64,000 nt of DNA from Candidatus Latescibacterota bacterium (GCA_022823725.1 JAJEHL010000024.1:62001-126000), one strand, 5' to 3'; numbered from the stretch's first letter, positions 1 through 8,508 are shown. The notes: generated from the sequence alone by a model not told the origin. Numbers and translations are program-made.

Positions 1-45
1 GCAACCGCTGCCTGCCTTCTGTGTACCGGTGAAAAGGACTCAAAC

Positions 46-1473
46 ATGGACCGACCAAACTTGCTCTACATCCACTCAGATCAACACAGCCCAAAAGTGC
101 TCGGCTGCTATGGCGACCCACTCGTTCAAACGCCCCATCTGGATGCCCTCGCTGCACGGGGCATAATATTTAACAATGCCTATTGCCCATCGCCTGTATG
201 CACGCCATCGCGGATGTCGATGCTAACCGGACGGTATCCGTATGAAAATGAAGTGTGGACAAACCATCACATCCTGGATTCGGGACGACCAACAATCGCG
301 CATGCAATGGGCGCGGCGGGCTACCGTCCCGTACTCACAGGGCGAATGCATGCCCTGGGCACAGACCAGTTGCACGGGTATGTGGATCGTCCCATTGGAG
401 ATCATTCTTCGAATTACCCGGGCACAGGCGACGCTCCCAGCAACTTAATCCAATCGGTTCAAAAATCAGGTGCGGGCCAGAGCAGTTACGAAGTACACGA
501 TGAAGATGTAACAGCGGCAGCAATTGATTTTATCAATCGAGAGGGCATAAAAAAACGCAGTGGACAAACGGATACCCCCTTTTGCTTGCATGTGGGATAT
601 ATACTGCCACACTCGCCGTACATTGCGCGAAAAGCAGACTACGATCAGTACATCGATGTGATTACGCCGCCAAAACATCCCAAACCAACAGGCGATGAGT
701 CGCATCCCTTTTTTCAATGGTGGCGCGAACGGAATCGTTTTGGGGAAATTGAAGATACTGATACCACGCGCGCCCGCGCAGCTTACTGGGCACTGGTCAC
801 AGCGATGGATCGCCTGATCGGACAACTTTTGGAGGCATTAGAACGGAATGGATTTACAAAAAACACAATGATCGTATATTCATCAGACCACGGCGAACAG
901 GTGGGGGAAAAAGCACTGTGGATGAAGCGAACATTTTACGAAGAATCCGTTCGAGTACCGGCAATTATTTCATGGCCCGATGTGCTGCCCAAAGGACAGG
1001 TCAACAACCGCGTCATCAGCGCATTGGACTTAAATGCAACCATGCTCGACGCATTGAACGCACCCGAATTGCCCTATTCCCGCGGGCGCAGCCTGTTGCC
1101 ATTGCTGCGCGGTGAGGCAGATACCTGGGAAGATATTGCCTTTTCAGAATACTGTATCTACGAAGGCCATTACCAGCGCATGATTCGACAAGACGAATGG
1201 AAACTGATTTACTATCACGGCTATGATCCGCAATTATTCAATCTATCCGAAGATCCTGAAGAATTGCACAATCGGGCGGGCGACGAAGATTGTCGGGCGA
1301 TTCAAGAAGAACTAACAGCAAAAGTACTGGATGGCTGGGATCCGGAGTGGGTCGCACAAAAGATGCTGGAAAAAAGAAGGGATCTGGAGATCATTCGGGA
1401 ATGGGCAAGCGCGACAAATGCACCTGAGCAATGCCAGTGGCCTCAAACCCCAGGGATGACATATCTGGAATAA
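46..1473 (+). CDS. Type I sulfatase (arylsulfatase family)
   Basis: Predicted hydrolase of sulfate esters, in the alkaline-phosphatase fold family. The N-terminus begins with the metal-binding stretch (RPNLLYIHSDQH), and the sulfatase signature C-T-P-S-R lies at about residues 52-56; Cys52 would be converted to formylglycine. The motif SSDHGEQ near residue 282 supplies metal ligands, and the C-terminal part (LFNLSEDPEELHN) matches the end of the family. At 475 aa it is full length. There is no signal peptide, so it is cytoplasmic or exported in another way. AAGGA about 7 bases before the ATG supports the start. The substrate cannot be read from the sequence. It is closest in style to the cytosolic-looking sulfatases at 54-59 kb. 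Confidence 0.93.
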   Translation: MDRPNLLYIHSDQHSPKVLGCYGDPLVQTPHLDALAARGIIFNNAYCPSPVCTPSRMSMLTGRYPYENEVWTNHHILDSGRPTIAHAMGAAGYRPVLTGRMHALGTDQLHGYVDRPIGDHSSNYPGTGDAPSNLIQSVQKSGAGQSSYEVHDEDVTAAAIDFINREGIKKRSGQTDTPFCLHVGYILPHSPYIARKADYDQYIDVITPPKHPKPTGDESHPFFQWWRERNRFGEIEDTDTTRARAAYWALVTAMDRLIGQLLEALERNGFTKNTMIVYSSDHGEQVGEKALWMKRTFYEESVRVPAIISWPDVLPKGQVNNRVISALDLNATMLDALNAPELPYSRGRSLLPLLRGEADTWEDIAFSEYCIYEGHYQRMIRQDEWKLIYYHGYDPQLFNLSEDPEELHNRAGDEDCRAIQEELTAKVLDGWDPEWVAQKMLEKRRDLEIIREWASATNAPEQCQWPQTPGMTYLE

Positions 1474-1489
1474 AAATGGAATTTAATCC

Positions 1490-1518
1490 TTGATCAACAA
1501 TCGCATTTCCGATATTTT
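1490..1518 (+). promoter_or_regulatory. Predicted sigma-70-type promoter of the lipoprotein gene
   Basis: TTGATC (1490-1495) and TATTTT (1513-1518) are separated by 17 bases. The site lies just after the sulfatase stop and would start transcription near 1525, about 40 bases before the lipoprotein start codon. Prediction from spacing and consensus only. Confidence 0.45.
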
Positions 1519-1566
1519 CAACCCATCAAAAAAATATCCACAGGAGTTTTTACGGAGGTATGATTG

Positions 1567-2397
1567 ATGGTGCGGTTGAAATTTTGGGCCGACCGATTTT
1601 TTGTCGGCCTTTTTTGTGTACTCATGGCGAGTTTAAGCGGCTGTGATTATCTATTGCCAAAAGAAACAGTCTATGTCACCGTTCCCATTCTGAATTTGCG
1701 CGAGAAGCCAACGACAAAATCGCAGGTGGTTGAGCGCTTGCAGCGCGGTCGTGAATTGGAGATTTTCGAAAGAGCCAATCCCTGGTTACGCGTACGTGCA
1801 GATGGCAAAACTGAGGGATGGGTACACGGCAATTATGTCGGAGACGCCGCAGCCGTGCGCGCAGCTTTGCAAAAAGACCTCGCGCGTCGCTCTTCAAGCA
1901 CGCGGAAAAAGCGGCCTGTAACGCAACCCGTTCAGCCTGCAACTGAACCGCAAACGACGCAAGAGGCACCGGCAATACCACCGTCTCCCGGTGCGCTATC
2001 CATTGATGGCATGATCGCGGGCATGCCCGATGATCTGATACTGGAAGAAGTAGATCCCCTTGAGGGACAACCACGCCATTTTGGCGCAACGGGTAGTGGA
2101 CAGGTCGTACTGGAGTTCTGGGGACCAGAAGTTGATTTGTTGCGATCCGAAATTATGGTAACCGTACTCGATATACCCGACGCCGACTTGAACCGCAATG
2201 CAGACCTCGTGCGCTTGTTTATTCGAAATGCCGTACCGCAATGGCAACGCGACACAGCCTGGGTCGCAAATTTTTTGCGGGAATTGTCGAGCCAGGATGT
2301 TGGCACAGGCGGGTTTGACACGCGCAGCAAAACCGTCAGATTCCGCTTTATCAAACCCCTGAGCGCGATTCGCGTAACAATTGAAAAAGCGTCGTGA
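1567..2397 (+). CDS. SH3b-domain lipoprotein
   Basis: Probable outer-membrane or periplasmic lipoprotein of unknown role. A signal peptide (residues 1-25) ends in the lipobox L-S-G-C with Cys26 as the lipid attachment site. Residues about 35-92 form a bacterial SH3 (SH3b) domain with the usual N-L-R-E-K-P core and G-W-V-H ending, a type often linked to peptidoglycan binding. A Pro/Thr/Gln-rich linker (about 110-145) leads to a C-terminal domain of about 120 residues that I do not recognise. ATG at 1567 is preferred because GGAGG lies 8 bases upstream; an in-frame TTG at 1564 is too close to it. An intrinsic-terminator-like hairpin overlaps codons 7-17. Confidence 0.8.
   Translation: MVRLKFWADRFFVGLFCVLMASLSGCDYLLPKETVYVTVPILNLREKPTTKSQVVERLQRGRELEIFERANPWLRVRADGKTEGWVHGNYVGDAAAVRAALQKDLARRSSSTRKKRPVTQPVQPATEPQTTQEAPAIPPSPGALSIDGMIAGMPDDLILEEVDPLEGQPRHFGATGSGQVVLEFWGPEVDLLRSEIMVTVLDIPDADLNRNADLVRLFIRNAVPQWQRDTAWVANFLRELSSQDVGTGGFDTRSKTVRFRFIKPLSAIRVTIEKAS
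1587..1615 (+). terminator. Terminator-like hairpin inside the signal-peptide codons
   Basis: GGCCGAC (1587-1593) pairs perfectly with GTCGGCC (1603-1609) across a 9-base loop and is followed directly by six T residues (1610-1615). This is the shape of an intrinsic terminator, yet it lies within the first 17 codons of the lipoprotein. It could end sulfatase read-through or attenuate the lipoprotein transcript. Confidence 0.6.
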
Positions 2398-2430
2398 TCA
2401 ATCAGCGGTTAGCCCCCTCCGAAAAACAAA

Positions 2431-2462
2431 AACGCCGAGAGCTATTCACCCTCGGCGTTTTG
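2431..2462. terminator. Bidirectional intrinsic terminator
   Basis: AACGCCGAG (2431-2439) and CTCGGCGTT (2451-2459) form a 9-bp stem with an 11-base loop. T-rich tracts follow on both strands (TTTTG on plus, TTTTTGTTTTTC on minus). It separates the convergent lipoprotein and dnaK genes. Confidence 0.85.
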
Positions 2463-2478
2463 TTGTAATATCCAGCCT

Positions 2479-4404
2479 TTACTTTTTCTTATCATCCACA
2501 ACTTCATATTCAGCGTCAACAGCCCCATCATCGCCTTGTTTGGGACCTTCTGCACCACCTGGTGGCGGTTCCCCTGGCGCACCTTGAGGCGGTGCCTCAT
2601 CTGCTGAGGCTTGTTGATAGAGTTCACTCGCAACCTGATGCCAGACCTGGGTGAGATTTTCATTCGCCGATTTAATCGCATCGACATTATCCCCCTTGAG
2701 GGCGTCTTTGACCTTGTCAACAGCCTCTGTCACTTTGGCCTTTGTTTCATCGCTGACCTTATCGCCCATCTCCTCCATCTGTTTTTCGGTCTGATGCACC
2801 TGCTGCTCGGCCGCATTTTTAATTTCCACAGCCTCGCGTTTCTTTTTGTCTTCGGCGGCATTCGCCTGTGCGTCATTGACCATTTTGTCAATTTCTGCAT
2901 CTGACAACCCCGACGAAGCCTCAATGCGAATATTCTGCTCTTTGCCCGTACCCTTGTCTTTCGCCGAGACATTGAGAATGCCATTTGCATCGATGTCAAA
3001 TGTGACTTCAATTTGCGGCACACCGCGCGGCGCAGGTGGAATACCATCGAGATGGAACTTGCCAATGGTGCGGTTATCTAACGCCATATCGCGCTCCCCC
3101 TGCAAGACGTGAATCTCCACCGAGGGCTGACTGTCAGCCGCGGTTGAAAACACTTCGGTCTTCTTTGACGGAATCGTAGTATTGCGATCAATAAGGCGCG
3201 TCATCACACCGCCGAGCGTTTCAATACCCAGCGAGAGCGGCGTCACGTCGAGCAGCAACACATCGGTCACATCGCCCGAGAGCACACCCGCCTGAATAGC
3301 CGCACCAATGGCGACGACTTCATCGGGATTTACTCCCCTATTAGGCTCTTTGCCAAAAACTTCCTGCACAATTTCCTGCACTTTGGGGATACGCGTTGAG
3401 CCGCCCACCAGAATCACTTCATCAATATCAGAAGCCGAAAGACCGGCATCTCGAATAGCCTGTAAACAGGGCTGTTTGGTGCGCTCGACGAGATCATCGA
3501 CGAGTTGCTCAAATTTCGCGCGTGAAAGGTTGACATTGAGATGCTTGGGCCCAGACGCATCAGCCGTGATAAATGGCAGATTGATATCGGTAGATGCGGA
3601 ACTCGACAGTTCGCACTTGGCTTTTTCCGCCGCTTCTTTCAGGCGTTGCAAAGCCATGGGATCCTGGCGCAAATCCACGCTATTCTCTTTCAAAAATTCC
3701 TCAGCCAGAAAGTCAATAACGCGCTGGTCAAAGTCATCGCCGCCCAAATGGGTATCACCATTGGTCGATTTGACTTCAAAGACGCCATCGCCCAGTTCGA
3801 GAATAGAGATGTCAAACGTGCCGCCACCGAGGTCGTAAACCGCGATTTTTTCCTCGCTCTTTTTGTCCAGGCCATACGCCAGGGATGCAGCGGTTGGCTC
3901 GTTGACAATGCGCAACACGTCGAGACCCGCAATTTTTCCGGCATCTTTAGTGGCCTGCCGCTGTGCATCGTTAAAATATGCGGGAACCGTGACCACAGCC
4001 TGCGTAATGGTTTCGCCGAGATAATCCTCAGCGGTTTGCTTCATCTTTTGAAGCACCATCGCCGAAATCTCGGGCGGGGTATATGTCTTGTCATCGAGCT
4101 GTACAGATGCCAGCCCATTGGCGTCACTTACAATAGTGTAGGGCACTTCGGCAATTTCAGTGCTCACCTCTTCTCGGCGACGCCCCATAAATCGCTTGAT
4201 AGAATAAATAGTCTTGGCCGGATTGGTCACAGCCTGCCGTTTGGCAACCTCACCAACGAGGCGCTCCCCATCTTGTGCAAATGCAACGACAGAGGGCGTG
4301 GTGCGCCCCCCTTCTGAATTTGGAACAACAACCGGGTCGCCGCCTTCCATCACAGCGACACAAGAGTTGGTTGTCCCCAGATCAATGCCTATTACACTGC
4401 TCAT
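2479..4404 (-). CDS. dnaK: Molecular chaperone DnaK (Hsp70)
   Basis: ATP-dependent Hsp70 chaperone that binds unfolded polypeptides together with DnaJ and GrpE. At 641 aa it is full length. The nucleotide-binding domain starts with G-I-D-L-G-T-T-N-S and includes YDLGGGTFD and VGGSTRIP; the linker ([13 protein letters not shown]) leads into the substrate-binding beta domain and helical lid, and the protein ends in EVVDDKKK, close to the classic EEV(K)DKK tail. AAGGAGA precedes the ATG by about 6 bases. The zinc-ribbon gene lies 63 bases upstream on the same strand, so the two may be co-transcribed. grpE and dnaJ are not adjacent, and no CIRCE operator is visible upstream. Confidence 0.98.
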   Translation of the reverse strand: MSSVIGIDLGTTNSCVAVMEGGDPVVVPNSEGGRTTPSVVAFAQDGERLVGEVAKRQAVTNPAKTIYSIKRFMGRRREEVSTEIAEVPYTIVSDANGLASVQLDDKTYTPPEISAMVLQKMKQTAEDYLGETITQAVVTVPAYFNDAQRQATKDAGKIAGLDVLRIVNEPTAASLAYGLDKKSEEKIAVYDLGGGTFDISILELGDGVFEVKSTNGDTHLGGDDFDQRVIDFLAEEFLKENSVDLRQDPMALQRLKEAAEKAKCELSSSASTDINLPFITADASGPKHLNVNLSRAKFEQLVDDLVERTKQPCLQAIRDAGLSASDIDEVILVGGSTRIPKVQEIVQEVFGKEPNRGVNPDEVVAIGAAIQAGVLSGDVTDVLLLDVTPLSLGIETLGGVMTRLIDRNTTIPSKKTEVFSTAADSQPSVEIHVLQGERDMALDNRTIGKFHLDGIPPAPRGVPQIEVTFDIDANGILNVSAKDKGTGKEQNIRIEASSGLSDAEIDKMVNDAQANAAEDKKKREAVEIKNAAEQQVHQTEKQMEEMGDKVSDETKAKVTEAVDKVKDALKGDNVDAIKSANENLTQVWHQVASELYQQASADEAPPQGAPGEPPPGGAEGPKQGDDGAVDAEYEVVDDKKK

Positions 4405-4467
4405 GTAGATTCTCCTTGTTTGGTTCCCATGTCAGAGCATGGGACATGATAGAATATAATTTCCACT

Positions 4468-4773
4468 TTATGCTGCTTTGGTATCCGAACTCTTAGACTC
4501 AGAAGTCTTTTTGGTCTCTGATTTCTTCTTGTCAGATTTTTTTTCTTTAGCTGCTTCTTTATCCTTTTTAGCTGCTTCCTTGTATCCTTCACTTCTGTAA
4601 TCGGTAATATAAAAACCCGACCCTTTAAATATCAAACCTGCACCGCCGCTGATAAGACGCTCGACCTTTTGCTCGCCGCATTCGGGACACAGGCGAATGG
4701 GTTCGGCAGTGATGGAGTGAAAGGCTTCAAATTCGTGCCCGCAGGCAGTACACGCATATTCATAAGTCGGCAT
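4468..4773 (-). CDS. FmdB-family zinc-ribbon protein
   Basis: Small protein starting with the FmdB/CxxC_CxxC_SSSS signature: Cys8-x2-Cys11 and Cys29-x2-Cys32 form a zinc ribbon, followed by a glycine-rich stretch (ISGGAGLIFKGSGFYITDY) typical of this family. The C-terminal third is a lysine/serine-rich tail of low complexity. AGAGGG 6 bases before the ATG at 4773 supports this start over an in-frame one 36 bases upstream. FmdB-like proteins are putative regulators without an agreed mechanism. It probably forms a transcription unit with dnaK. Confidence 0.85.
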   Translation of the reverse strand: MPTYEYACTACGHEFEAFHSITAEPIRLCPECGEQKVERLISGGAGLIFKGSGFYITDYRSEGYKEAAKKDKEAAKEKKSDKKKSETKKTSESKSSDTKAA

Positions 4774-4832
4774 AATAGACCCTCTGCTTTCGATTGGTGG
4801 GATGAACATCTATTTTATAAAGCAATATATAT

Positions 4833-4945
4833 ACCAGAACATCTGGAAATTTGTAATTTAATATAAAATAAGTATTTATTCTCAATTTAAGATTTTTAAG
4901 AATTTAAAGATTTTGCCATATTGTCCGGATTGTTGCCATATTGTC
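4833..4945. promoter_or_regulatory. Intergenic region with an inverted repeat and a 13-base direct repeat
   Basis: The AT-rich interval before the zinc-ribbon gene holds a perfect inverted repeat CCAGA-ACA-TCTGG (4833-4845) and two copies of TTGCCATATTGTC (4913-4925 and 4933-4945), spaced 20 bases start to start. On the minus strand the second copy includes TTGACA (to 4948), which could act as a -35 element for the zinc-ribbon/dnaK unit. Close relatives of the direct repeat occur beside the toxin-antitoxin genes at 14.3 and 15.6 kb. No gene is seen here. Confidence 0.4.
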
Positions 4946-4960
4946 AATACAAGACACAAC

Positions 4961-4993
4961 AAAAAGGGGCGCGCTATCATCATGCCCCCTTTG
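4961..4993 (-). terminator. Minus-strand intrinsic terminator
   Basis: On the minus strand GGGGC (4988-4984) pairs with GCCCC (4970-4966) and is followed by TTTTTGTTGTG. It lies just downstream of the duplicated sucC tail, where the terminator of the original sucC operon would be expected. Confidence 0.6.
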
Positions 4994-4998
4994 TCTTT

Positions 4999-5076
4999 CA
5001 GTCTCTGGTATCGGGTTATACGGCATCTTGAACTGTGGCAACAACAGCCACGGCTGATTCCTGGAGTTATGGACAA
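4999..5076 (-). pseudogene. Diverged duplicate of the sucC 3' end
   Basis: About 78 bases align with the true sucC terminus at 6181-6258 with roughly 18 mismatches and one indel by eye. On the minus strand one frame reads LQESAVAVVATVQDAV and then stop (5016-5018), against LQEAAEGVVAAVQNAA-stop in sucC. The copy also includes 17 bases past the stop codon. It is a remnant with no start and marks the far boundary of the inserted toxin-antitoxin pair. Confidence 0.8.
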
Positions 5077-5113
5077 CTGCTCTGGGTAATTCGAGTCTAT
5101 TTGCGTAATGCGT

Positions 5114-5704
5114 TCAATTGGACGCGCCACTTTCGAGTCCGATATGATCGCAATTGAGATTCCGTGCTATTGCTTTCGCAAAGTCTGCAATGGCGTGATC
5201 AAGCTCGCATTTGTTGCCGTAAGTCGAATCGTGATTGTAATAGCCTTTTTTTTCTTGTACTACCCCTTCTTTGGCTCGTTGCTTGTCACCATATATCAAA
5301 TCGCCATCATAAGAAATATCGGCATAATCGGGATTCAGTTCTATCGCCCTATTATGATCTGCAATGGCACGGTCAACCTCGCCTTTGTCACGATAAATAA
5401 CTCCGCGATTGTAATAGGCATCGGCATAATCGGGATTCAGTTCTATCACTTTGGTATAGTTTTCAATAGCGAGGTCATACTCCTTCTGTGAGTGATAAAC
5501 CAGGCCGCGCAATAAATAGACATAGAGAGCGAGTTCGCTTTGCTCACCCTGCGCTTCGACGACGCTTTCGAGTGCCATCAGAAATACGAACATATCACTG
5601 TCCTTCTGGTATTCTTCCAGGGCGATTTGGAGATGGGCTATCGCCTCTTCGGGATCGGAAAGTTCTTCAATTAAGTAATCGCGGTATTTTCTCATTTTTC
5701 TCAT
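5114..5704 (-). CDS. Hybrid protein: HigA-like antitoxin N-terminus fused to TPR repeats
   Basis: A 196-aa product. Residues 1-48 (from MRKMRKYRDYL through VVEAQG) read like the start of HigA/addiction-module antitoxins, which normally continue into a helix-turn-helix. Here the helix-turn-helix is absent and the chain passes into TPR units: two good repeats with E-L-N-P-D-Y endings (about 55-125) and two degenerate ones. The start at 5704 is chosen because its ATG overlaps the toxin stop (ATGA) with AAGGAG 8 bases upstream; an ATG 9 bases downstream is possible. It is translationally coupled to the upstream toxin gene, so it occupies the antitoxin position. Whether it neutralises the toxin is unknown, and it should not bind DNA through the usual motif. 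Confidence 0.72.
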   Translation of the reverse strand: MRKMRKYRDYLIEELSDPEEAIAHLQIALEEYQKDSDMFVFLMALESVVEAQGEQSELALYVYLLRGLVYHSQKEYDLAIENYTKVIELNPDYADAYYNRGVIYRDKGEVDRAIADHNRAIELNPDYADISYDGDLIYGDKQRAKEGVVQEKKGYYNHDSTYGNKCELDHAIADFAKAIARNLNCDHIGLESGASN

Positions 5705-6039
5705 TTTTGAGACTCCTTGTATTCTCGCCAATAGGCTTTTGCCCGTTCAATATCTCTGACTTGCGAGGATTTGTCCCCGCCGCAGAGTAGCAAGATAATG
5801 GTATCATCTACTTCTCCAAAATAGACGCGATAGCCTGGACCAAATTGGAAACGGAGTTCAAATACACCGTCACCAACAGATCTGTAATCGCCTAAATTGC
5901 CAGCTTCAAGGTGATAAAACCGAAATTGAATTCGTTTCCGTGTCCTTATATCTCGAAGTGATTTCAACCATTCGGTGAAAGGCTCCCGACCATTTGGATC
6001 ACAATAGGTTTGTAGCTCTCTTGGTTGTGCAGCAAGCAT
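5701..6039 (-). CDS. RelE/HigB-type toxin (Gp49-like addiction-module killer)
   Basis: A 112-aa RelE/ParE-superfamily toxin, predicted to be a ribosome-dependent mRNA endonuclease. Family features visible are the N-terminal F-x-E-W-L-K-S-L segment, the basic R-x-R-K-R-I-Q helix, G-D-Y-R-S-V-G-D-G-V-F-E-L-R, then F-G-P-G-Y-R-V-Y-F and the C-terminal L-L-C-G-G-D-K-S-S-Q. The ATG at 6039 gives the usual length; a TTG at 6090 would add 17 unconserved residues, and neither has a strong ribosome site. The toxin-first order is typical of HigBA-like pairs. The module lies between the two sucC-tail repeats. Confidence 0.82.
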   Translation of the reverse strand: MLAAQPRELQTYCDPNGREPFTEWLKSLRDIRTRKRIQFRFYHLEAGNLGDYRSVGDGVFELRFQFGPGYRVYFGEVDDTIILLLCGGDKSSQVRDIERAKAYWREYKESQK

Positions 6040-6180
6040 TGTTGATTTCTTAGCTGTATGTTCAAACGGTGAAGAGCATCTGACAATCAATGGGAGAAGT
6101 CCGTTATATTTCTCCTGTCGTGTTTGGACTAATTTCCCCTTTGTGCCTTCTGTGCTTCTTGTGGCGATTCCTGTTATTTT

Positions 6181-6258
6181 CAGGCTCTGGTATCGGGTTA
6201 TGCGGCATTTTGAACCGCGGCAACAACGCCTTCGGCGGCTTCCTGGAGCTTGCGGGCA
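6181..6258. repeat. Direct repeat: genuine sucC 3' end, partner of 4999-5076
   Basis: This segment holds the last codons of sucC and 17 bases past its stop, and is about 77% identical by eye to 4999-5076 in the same orientation. The pair brackets about 1.1 kb containing only the toxin and hybrid-antitoxin genes, as expected when an element enters a gene's 3' end and leaves it intact. Confidence 0.75.
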
Positions 6259-7364
6259 ACGGTAAATTCAAGACCTGAATTTTCGAGAATTTGCGCGCCT
6301 TCTTCGGCGTTGGTCCCCTGCAATCGCACCACCAGAGGCACATTGATCTCGATATCTTCAAGCGCGGCAACAACGCCTTCGGCCACGCGATCGCAGCGCA
6401 CAATACCGCCAAAAATATTGATCAGCACCGCTTTGACCGATTCGTCAGACGTGAGAATACGCATCGCATTTTTGACGCGCTCGACATTGGTTCCCCCACC
6501 AACATCGAGAAAGTTAGCCGGTGACGACCCCGCGTATTTGACAATATCCATCGTAGCCATCGCCAGACCTGCGCCATTGACCATACAGCCGACTTCGCCG
6601 TCGAGTTTGATATAATTGAGATCGTATTTTGAGGCCTCGACTTCGAGCGGATCTTCCTCGTCAACATCGCGCAATTCATAGATATCCGAATGGCGATACA
6701 TCGCACTATCATCGAAATTCATCTTAGCATCCAGAGCCAGAACCTCCCCACTTTTGGACACCACGAGGGGATTGATTTCTGCGAGCGAACAATCGGTCTC
6801 CTCATAAGCTCTGTAAAGAGCAGAGATGAATGCGACCCCCTGTTTGATTTGATCGCCTTCAAGCCCCAGACCAAGTGCGAGACGCCGTGCCTGAAAGGGC
6901 TGAAGCCCCACGCCTGGATGAACGACCTCTTTGAGAATCTTTTCCGGAGTCGTTGCAGCCACCTCTTCAATGTCCATGCCGCCCGCACGGGAAGCCATAA
7001 CAACCAGACGCGACCGCGCGCGGTCCAGCACAATGCCCAGGTACAATTCTCGGTCAATATCCGTCGCATTTTCCACCCAAACGGATTTGACTTTTTGACC
7101 TTCAGAACCCGTTTGCGGAGTAACGAGTTGCATACCAATAATTTCGGATGCCGCTTCTCTGGCTTCGGCAGGATCGGCAGCGAGTTTAATACCGCCCCCT
7201 TTTCCGCGACCACCTGCGTGGATCTGCGCTTTGACAACCACTGCACCGCCGAGGTCTTTGGCAATAGCTTCGGCCTCTTCGGGCGTACGAGCAACTGCGC
7301 CATTTGGCACGGGCACACCAAAAGACCTGAGAATTTCTTTAGCCTGATATTCGTGAATTTTCAT
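6198..7364 (-). CDS. sucC: Succinyl-CoA ligase (ADP-forming) beta subunit
   Basis: Beta subunit of the TCA-cycle enzyme that converts succinyl-CoA, ADP and phosphate to succinate, ATP and CoA. At 388 aa it has the normal length. The N-terminal ATP-grasp domain begins MKIHEYQAKEILRSFGVPVP and carries the G-G-R-G-K-G-G-G nucleotide loop; the C-terminal ligase-CoA domain has I-N-I-F-G-G-I-V-R-C-D. AAGGA precedes the ATG. sucD, which usually follows directly, is absent from the window; a toxin-antitoxin pair and a second sucC tail take its place. It follows the enolase-superfamily gene by 36 bases and is probably co-transcribed with it. Confidence 0.97.
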   Translation of the reverse strand: MKIHEYQAKEILRSFGVPVPNGAVARTPEEAEAIAKDLGGAVVVKAQIHAGGRGKGGGIKLAADPAEAREAASEIIGMQLVTPQTGSEGQKVKSVWVENATDIDRELYLGIVLDRARSRLVVMASRAGGMDIEEVAATTPEKILKEVVHPGVGLQPFQARRLALGLGLEGDQIKQGVAFISALYRAYEETDCSLAEINPLVVSKSGEVLALDAKMNFDDSAMYRHSDIYELRDVDEEDPLEVEASKYDLNYIKLDGEVGCMVNGAGLAMATMDIVKYAGSSPANFLDVGGGTNVERVKNAMRILTSDESVKAVLINIFGGIVRCDRVAEGVVAALEDIEINVPLVVRLQGTNAEEGAQILENSGLEFTVARKLQEAAEGVVAAVQNAA

Positions 7365-7400
7365 CTTAGTTCCTTGTGTTTATTGTTATCGAACACCAAC

Positions 7401-8492
7401 TCAAACAGCGTATTTTTCCAACACATCTCGATCAATCTCAATGCCCAATCCCGGTACATCGGGCACGGGCAATTCGCCATCTACAGCCCGAATCGGATTT
7501 ACGGCTAACTCCGTCCGCAATCCATTCTCCGTCATATCGTATTCAAACAGAGATGGAATTGGGTTCAACGCATCCGGTGCATCGGGAATAGTAGCCTGCC
7601 AGTGGACAGTCGCCGCCAACCGAATATGACTACCCCACATATGCGGCAGAACCCGCACATAATTTGCACTCGCCATCACCGCAATATTGCGACATTCGCT
7701 AAACCCACCTGCAATGCTGATATCGGGCTGCACAATATCCAGTGCTCGCTGCTGGATCAACTCGCGGAACGCCCAACGTCCGGCCAGCCCCTCCGCGCCT
7801 GCAATGCGCATGGGCAACGCGCCTTTCACCTGCAAATACCCGCGCACATCATCCAGTGGTATCGGCTCTTCATACCAGAACAAATCATTGTGCGCGATCT
7901 TGTGCCCCACATCAATAGCCGTGCCCACATCATACCCACAATTGGCATCCACGGCAAACAACACATCGTCGCCTATTGCCTGCCGAATTGCTGTTACATT
8001 TTTGACATCGTAATCCGCACCAAATCCGATCTTCATTTTCATCGCAGAGAAGCCCATATCGACATACCCTTTTGCCTCATCGACAAGTGCCTGTGTCACA
8101 TCGGGACGGTCTATGCGAAATAACCCGGTGGCATACGCGGGAATTTTATCTCTCACCTTCCCACCCAACAATTGATACACCGGCATCTCAAGAGCCTTGC
8201 CCATCAAATCCCACAGCGCAATATCTATCCCACTGATCGCCTTTGGGCTTACCCCATCATCGGACAACGCCTGATAGATCGCGCCACAATCAAACGGACT
8301 GCGCCCTATAATATGCGCGTCAATCGCAGATCGATGGACCTCGCCTGTCCCCTCACCCCACCCAATCAAGCCATTATCTGTAACGATCTCCACAACTTGC
8401 GCCTGTCGGCTCGTGGACCATCCCCTCGAAATCGCAAACTTCTCTCGCAATGGATAGCGCAAATGATATGTTTTTACCTCGGTGATCTTCAT
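7401..8492 (-). CDS. Enolase-superfamily enzyme (mandelate racemase / muconate lactonizing type)
   Basis: A 363-aa member of the enolase superfamily, which abstracts the proton next to a carboxylate. The capping domain is at residues 1-120, then a TIM-like barrel holds K-M-K-I-G (catalytic lysines, about 152), the metal ligands in V-D-A-N-C-G-Y (Asp), Y-E-E-P (Glu) and A-G-A-E-G (Glu), and the late P-H-M-W-G-S-H histidine region. The His and KxK pattern places it nearer the mandelate-racemase or acid-sugar-dehydratase groups than the lactonizing ones, but the substrate is not readable; N-succinyl amino acid racemases or dipeptide epimerases are alternatives. AAAGGA precedes the ATG. Only 16 bases separate it from the peptidase gene upstream. 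Confidence 0.88.
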   Translation of the reverse strand: MKITEVKTYHLRYPLREKFAISRGWSTSRQAQVVEIVTDNGLIGWGEGTGEVHRSAIDAHIIGRSPFDCGAIYQALSDDGVSPKAISGIDIALWDLMGKALEMPVYQLLGGKVRDKIPAYATGLFRIDRPDVTQALVDEAKGYVDMGFSAMKMKIGFGADYDVKNVTAIRQAIGDDVLFAVDANCGYDVGTAIDVGHKIAHNDLFWYEEPIPLDDVRGYLQVKGALPMRIAGAEGLAGRWAFRELIQQRALDIVQPDISIAGGFSECRNIAVMASANYVRVLPHMWGSHIRLAATVHWQATIPDAPDALNPIPSLFEYDMTENGLRTELAVNPIRAVDGELPVPDVPGLGIEIDRDVLEKYAV

Positions 8493-8508
8493 CTATAAAT
8501 CCTTTGGG

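Noticed and set aside
2611-4317. Several open frames on the plus strand opposite dnaK (up to 258 codons)
   Set aside because: They are antisense to an unmistakable DnaK, lack ribosome sites and known motifs, and arise from codon bias of the real gene.
4405-4467. CIRCE element for dnaK control
   Set aside because: No TTAGCACTC/GAGTGCTAA pair is present in the 63-base gap or before the zinc-ribbon gene.
6198-6440. Further internal copies of the GCAACAACGCC text in sucC as insertion-site repeats
   Set aside because: These come from recurring E-G-V-V-A-A codons within sucC, not from a separate repeat family.
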